DNA from: an uncultured Maribacter sp.
Lineage (GTDB): Bacteria > Bacteroidota > Bacteroidia > Flavobacteriales > Flavobacteriaceae
Assembly (NCBI RefSeq): GCF_947496775.1
Contig: NZ_CANMDU010000002.1
Span: 62,001-126,000 of the forward strand
Length of the DNA: 64,000 nt
Reading direction: 5' to 3'
The position numbers and the translations under genes were made by a program. The notes under the pieces are model-generated. The model saw nothing but the letters and a program-made list of their open reading frames with translations. It made no database searches and had not been told where the DNA came from. Positions 61,059 to 64,000 of this stretch are shown in pieces (position 1 is the stretch's first letter; the number at the start of each line of letters is the position of its first letter).

Positions 61059-61355
61059 ATGGCATCTATAGAACAACAGGCAAAAGGAAAAAAAGACGGA
61101 GAAATTAGATATTTAACTCCTCTTAATATTGAAACCAATACTCGTAAGAAGTATTGTCGTTTTAAGAAATCAGGTATCAAGTATATAGATTATAAAGATG
61201 CAGATTTCTTAATGAAATTAGTAAACGAACAAGGTAAATTGCTTCCGAGAAGACTTACAGGAACTTCCTTAAAGTATCAAAGAAAAGTGGCCCAAGCTGT
61301 TAAAAGAGCACGTCATATAGCATTAATGCCTTATGTTGGTGATTTATTAAAATAA
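61059..61355 (+). CDS. rpsR: 30S ribosomal protein S18
   Basis: A 98-residue S18: an N-terminal leader of about 25 residues, then the conserved [25 protein letters not shown] and [33 protein letters not shown]. It forms a heterodimer with S6 on the 30S platform. The single cysteine in KYCRF is the usual one. Lies between rpsF and rplI with short gaps (5 and 15 nt), in one operon. Confidence 0.97.
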   Translation: MASIEQQAKGKKDGEIRYLTPLNIETNTRKKYCRFKKSGIKYIDYKDADFLMKLVNEQGKLLPRRLTGTSLKYQRKVAQAVKRARHIALMPYVGDLLK

Positions 61356-61370
61356 TAAAGAAAAAGGACC

Positions 61371-61823
61371 ATGGAACTTATATTGAAAGAAGACGTACAA
61401 AACTTAGGTTTTAAAGACGACATAGTTGATGTGAAAAATGGATATGGAAGAAATTTCCTTATTCCTCAGGGTTTAGCTTCTTTAGCAACACCATCTGCAA
61501 GGAAGGTATTGGCTGAAAATTTAAAGCAAAGAGCACATAAAGAAAAGAAAATTGTTGATGCTGCAAATAAAACAGCAGAGGCTCTTAAAGGATTGGAATT
61601 AAAAATAGCTGCTAAAACTGGTGCTGGAGACAAATTATTTGGATCTGTTACTACTATTGATTTAGCTGCTGCTTTAGAAAAAGAAGGCCAGTCAATTGAC
61701 AAGAAATACATTAGTATTAATGGTGGTGCTGTTAAAAGAACCGGACCATATAACGCTCAGATAAGATTACATAGAGAAGTTATTGTTGATTTTTCTTTTG
61801 AAGTTGTTGCTGAGAAAAAATAG
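61371..61823 (+). CDS. rplI: 50S ribosomal protein L9
   Basis: A 150-residue L9: N-terminal domain MELILKEDVQNLGFKDDIVDVKNGYGRNFLIP (with the conserved GYGRNFLIP), a long connecting helix (about 40-75, AKVLAENLKQRAHKEKKIVDAA) and a C-terminal domain (FGSVTTIDLAAALEKEG). Last gene of the rpsF-rpsR-rplI operon, ended by a perfect palindromic terminator. Confidence 0.97.
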   Translation: MELILKEDVQNLGFKDDIVDVKNGYGRNFLIPQGLASLATPSARKVLAENLKQRAHKEKKIVDAANKTAEALKGLELKIAAKTGAGDKLFGSVTTIDLAAALEKEGQSIDKKYISINGGAVKRTGPYNAQIRLHREVIVDFSFEVVAEKK

Positions 61824-61846
61824 TATTAACAAAACGTTAATAACTT

Positions 61847-61880
61847 AGAGAGCTATGCATGCATAGCTCTCTTTTTTTTT
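61847..61880 (+). terminator. Rho-independent terminator after rplI
   Basis: AGAGAGCTATGCA is followed directly by its complement TGCATAGCTCTCT, a perfect palindrome, and then a T tract to 61880. Confidence 0.9.
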
Positions 61881-61915
61881 GGGTAAATTTGCCTGACTCA
61901 AAAATATAAATACTT

Positions 61916-64000
61916 ATGAAAAAACTGATGTTTACAGCCTTGTTGCTGCTGTTTGCTTTTACTTCTGTAATAGCACAAGTAACAACTTCTAATATTAGAG
62001 GTAGTGTTTTAGATAACGAAGGGCTTCCTTTATTTGGAGCAAATATTGTGGCTGTGCATGGGCCTACAGGAACCAAATATGGTTCAATTAGTAATGAAGA
62101 TGGTCGTTATAACTTACTGAACCTTAGAGTAGGTGGGCCTTATGAAGTTACTATTTCTTATGTAGGATTTCAAGAACATAAACAGAATGATATATATTTA
62201 AGTTTAGGGAAAACTTTTAATTTAGATGTAAAATTGTCTAGTGCGGCTCAATCTTTAGATGAGGTTGTGGTTGTTTCTGATCGTAGTGGTACTTTTGGTA
62301 GTGATCGTACCGGTGCAGAAACAAGTATTGGTCGTAGGGAATTAACACGACTACCTACTATTTCTCGTTCTGCTCAGGATTTTACAAGATTAGAGCCTAC
62401 GGCAAGTGGAAATTCTTTTGGCGGTCGTAATGATCAGTATAATAATTTTTCTTTAGACGGCGCAATTTTTAATAATCCTTTTGGATTAGATTCTCCAACA
62501 CCGGGAGGGCAAACAGGATCACAACCAATTTCTTTAGACGCTATTGAGCAAATACAAGTATCAACAGCTCCTTACGATGTTACACAATCTGGATTTACCG
62601 GGGCATCTGTAAATGCAGTAACGAAGAGTGGTACAAATGAATTTCATGGTACTGTGTATGGTTTTACAAGAAGCGAAAGTTTGACTGGTGGTAAAATAAA
62701 AGGAGAAGATGTTACCAAGCCGGATCTTAACCAAAGTCAATATGGTATTAGTATTGGTGGACCAATAGTAAAAGACAAATTATTTTTCTTTGCTAATTTT
62801 GAAAAAGATGAAAGAGATGATTTAGGTTCTAATGGTTGGATTCCTAACACAGGATCTGGAGCAATCAATGAGACAAGAGTATTGGAAAGTGATTTGCAAG
62901 CGGTACAGGCCGGCTTAGCTGGTTTAGGTTATGATACGGGCGCTTATGAAGGTTTTACGTACGCGTCTGAATCTACAAAAGGTATATTTAAATTAGATTG
63001 GAATATTAATGATAAGAATAGATTAGCAGTAATTTACAATTTTTTAAATGCTTCTCAAGAAAAACCTGCTCACCCAACCGCAATAACTGCACGAGGACCT
63101 AATTTTACAACCTTACAATTTCAAAATTCTGGATATCAGATTAATAACAAATTAAATTCTGTTCAACTAGAATTAAATTCTACTTTATCTGATGAAGTGA
63201 CTAATAAATTACAAGTAGGGTATACCCATTTTGATGATTTTAGAAACCCTCTATCTGCGCCGGCTCCGTCTATTAATATCACAAAGGATGGTATTAATTA
63301 TATTATTGCTGGTCATGAACCTTTTTCTGTTCACAATAGATTAGATCAAAAGGTTTTTCAGGTAACTAATAATATGAATATTTTTAAAGGAAATCATACC
63401 TATACGGTAGGTTTTTCTTTTGAAAAATTTCAATTTGATAATTCGTTTAACTTAACAAATTATGGGTTTGACTTATTTGGTAGTGTAGATATTGCAGATT
63501 TTGACGCTAATAGTTATGCAGGTGCTTTTTCAGGTGCTCAAGCAACCTTTGATGATAATAATAACTTTCCTGATGGAGAACCTGGAAAATGGTCTCTAGC
63601 AGAAACTAATGTAGGTCAACTTTCTTTCTACTTGCAAGATGAGTGGAGTGCTACGGATAACTTTAAGCTAACTTACGGCGTTCGTTTTGATAAACCTTTA
63701 TATTTTGATACTCAAGATAAGATTAGAGATAATATAGAGAGAAAAGGAACGTACCAAGCAGATAATCAATATTTTAATCCAAATACCGGAGAGCCTACAA
63801 CTATTGACTCGGAGCAATTACCAAGTAATGATTGGTTGATTTCGCCAAGAGTTGGTTTTAACTGGGACGTTAAAGGAGATAATACAACTCAATTACGCGG
63901 TGGTACAGGTGTTTTCACAGGGAAGCTTCCTTTTGTATGGTTAGGGAACCAAGTGCAAGGCGTGGATTTCTTCTTTTACCAAGCAGTTGACCCTGAATTT
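61916..64000 (+). CDS. TonB-dependent receptor, Oar-like, 3' end outside window
   Basis: A partial gene: 695 codons are open to the last base, with no stop. Start ATG at 61916 gives the signal MKKLMFTALLLLFAFTSVIAQ. A CarboxypepD_reg-like domain (about 25-110) includes IRGSVLDNEGLPLFGANIVAV and YEVTISYVGFQ, followed by a plug domain (about 120-250) with FGGRNDQYNNFSLDGAIFNNPFG, IQVSTAPYDVTQSGFTGASVN and an early barrel (ISIGGPIVKDKLFFFANFE). The plug style matches Oar-type receptors, which carry peptides or other cargo; the ligand is unknown. No SusD is in the window. TAAATTTG (61884-61891) is a -7 candidate before it. Confidence 0.88.
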   Translation, partial: MKKLMFTALLLLFAFTSVIAQVTTSNIRGSVLDNEGLPLFGANIVAVHGPTGTKYGSISNEDGRYNLLNLRVGGPYEVTISYVGFQEHKQNDIYLSLGKTFNLDVKLSSAAQSLDEVVVVSDRSGTFGSDRTGAETSIGRRELTRLPTISRSAQDFTRLEPTASGNSFGGRNDQYNNFSLDGAIFNNPFGLDSPTPGGQTGSQPISLDAIEQIQVSTAPYDVTQSGFTGASVNAVTKSGTNEFHGTVYGFTRSESLTGGKIKGEDVTKPDLNQSQYGISIGGPIVKDKLFFFANFEKDERDDLGSNGWIPNTGSGAINETRVLESDLQAVQAGLAGLGYDTGAYEGFTYASESTKGIFKLDWNINDKNRLAVIYNFLNASQEKPAHPTAITARGPNFTTLQFQNSGYQINNKLNSVQLELNSTLSDEVTNKLQVGYTHFDDFRNPLSAPAPSINITKDGINYIIAGHEPFSVHNRLDQKVFQVTNNMNIFKGNHTYTVGFSFEKFQFDNSFNLTNYGFDLFGSVDIADFDANSYAGAFSGAQATFDDNNNFPDGEPGKWSLAETNVGQLSFYLQDEWSATDNFKLTYGVRFDKPLYFDTQDKIRDNIERKGTYQADNQYFNPNTGEPTTIDSEQLPSNDWLISPRVGFNWDVKGDNTTQLRGGTGVFTGKLPFVWLGNQVQGVDFFFYQAVDPEF

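Noticed and set aside
1-64000. CRISPR arrays, tRNA or rRNA genes, insertion sequences, prophage
   Set aside because: No repeat-spacer pattern, no cloverleaf or rRNA segment, and no transposase, integrase or phage structural protein seen in any frame.

Overview
The window is AT-rich, gene-dense chromosomal DNA from a member of the Bacteroidota, most likely a marine Flavobacteriaceae (Cellulophaga/Maribacter/Zobellia-like; the genus is not settled by sequence alone). The evidence is the TAnnTTTG type of promoter, best seen before rpmH, together with Bacteroidota-specific families (GlmU-like nucleotidyltransferase, DUF4252, DUF6263, S41 lipoproteins, BtuG-like propeller, SerB-SerA fusion, 950-residue CarB). 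A GH16 algal-polysaccharide hydrolase points to a marine lifestyle. I see no rRNA, tRNA, CRISPR array, transposase or phage gene.

Layout. 1-6.0 kb: end of a GlmU-family gene, mtaB, a small GNAT, an alpha/beta hydrolase, a lytic transglycosylase and two envelope proteins. 6.1-9.3 kb: rpmH (55 codons) and carB. 9.3-13.3 kb: a GIY-YIG-like protein, two lipoproteins, an OmpA-family protein and a TPR/AraC membrane regulator. 13.3-17.3 kb: the oxidative pentose phosphate pathway, gnd divergent from zwf-pgl. 17.3-19.6 kb: a thioesterase, a small membrane protein and rmuC. 19.7-26.4 kb: a complete vitamin B12 uptake locus, with ABC ATPase, permease and binding lipoprotein on the minus strand and, behind a cobalamin riboswitch, a BtuB-like receptor and a BtuG-like surface propeller on the plus strand. 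26.5-32.8 kb: two tandem S41 peptidase lipoproteins, a decayed sigma-factor fragment, and an ECF sigma operon with a membrane protein and three DUF4252 proteins. 33-38.5 kb: mscS, purB, a Zn-ligand-poor sirtuin and an orphan GH16 enzyme. 38.6-44.8 kb: trmH plus a looser stretch of hypothetical genes with a gene-poor patch at 42.9-43.4 kb. 44.8-50.2 kb: DEAD helicase, rdgB, an ICMT-like methyltransferase, the SatD/DUF3307 pair and a second hydrolase. 50.4-54.9 kb: a Nudix-type regulator with a pair of palindromes, the SerB-SerA fusion, a PilJ-type sensor remnant and rlmH. 55.0-61.8 kb: nadC-yihY-DUF2147-priA, a LytTR regulator and rpsF-rpsR-rplI. The window ends inside an Oar-like TonB-dependent receptor.

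The most notable observations are: (1) the B12 ABC ATPase has an intact 269-codon frame but no ATG, GTG or TTG in its first 91 codons; it starts immediately behind, and in the same frame as, the permease stop; (2) a 56-nt pseudogene remnant of an ECF sigma gene lies at the same distance from one S41 gene as the intact sigma gene does from the other, recording a module duplication; (3) a BtuG-like protein carrying a Calx-beta domain is under riboswitch control; (4) a Nudix protein with a ruined catalytic box sits behind two inverted copies of a 17-bp palindrome; (5) a PilJ protein ends in a histidine-kinase-like dimerisation helix with no ATPase domain. I did not find a clearly new multi-gene system such as an unknown defence island.
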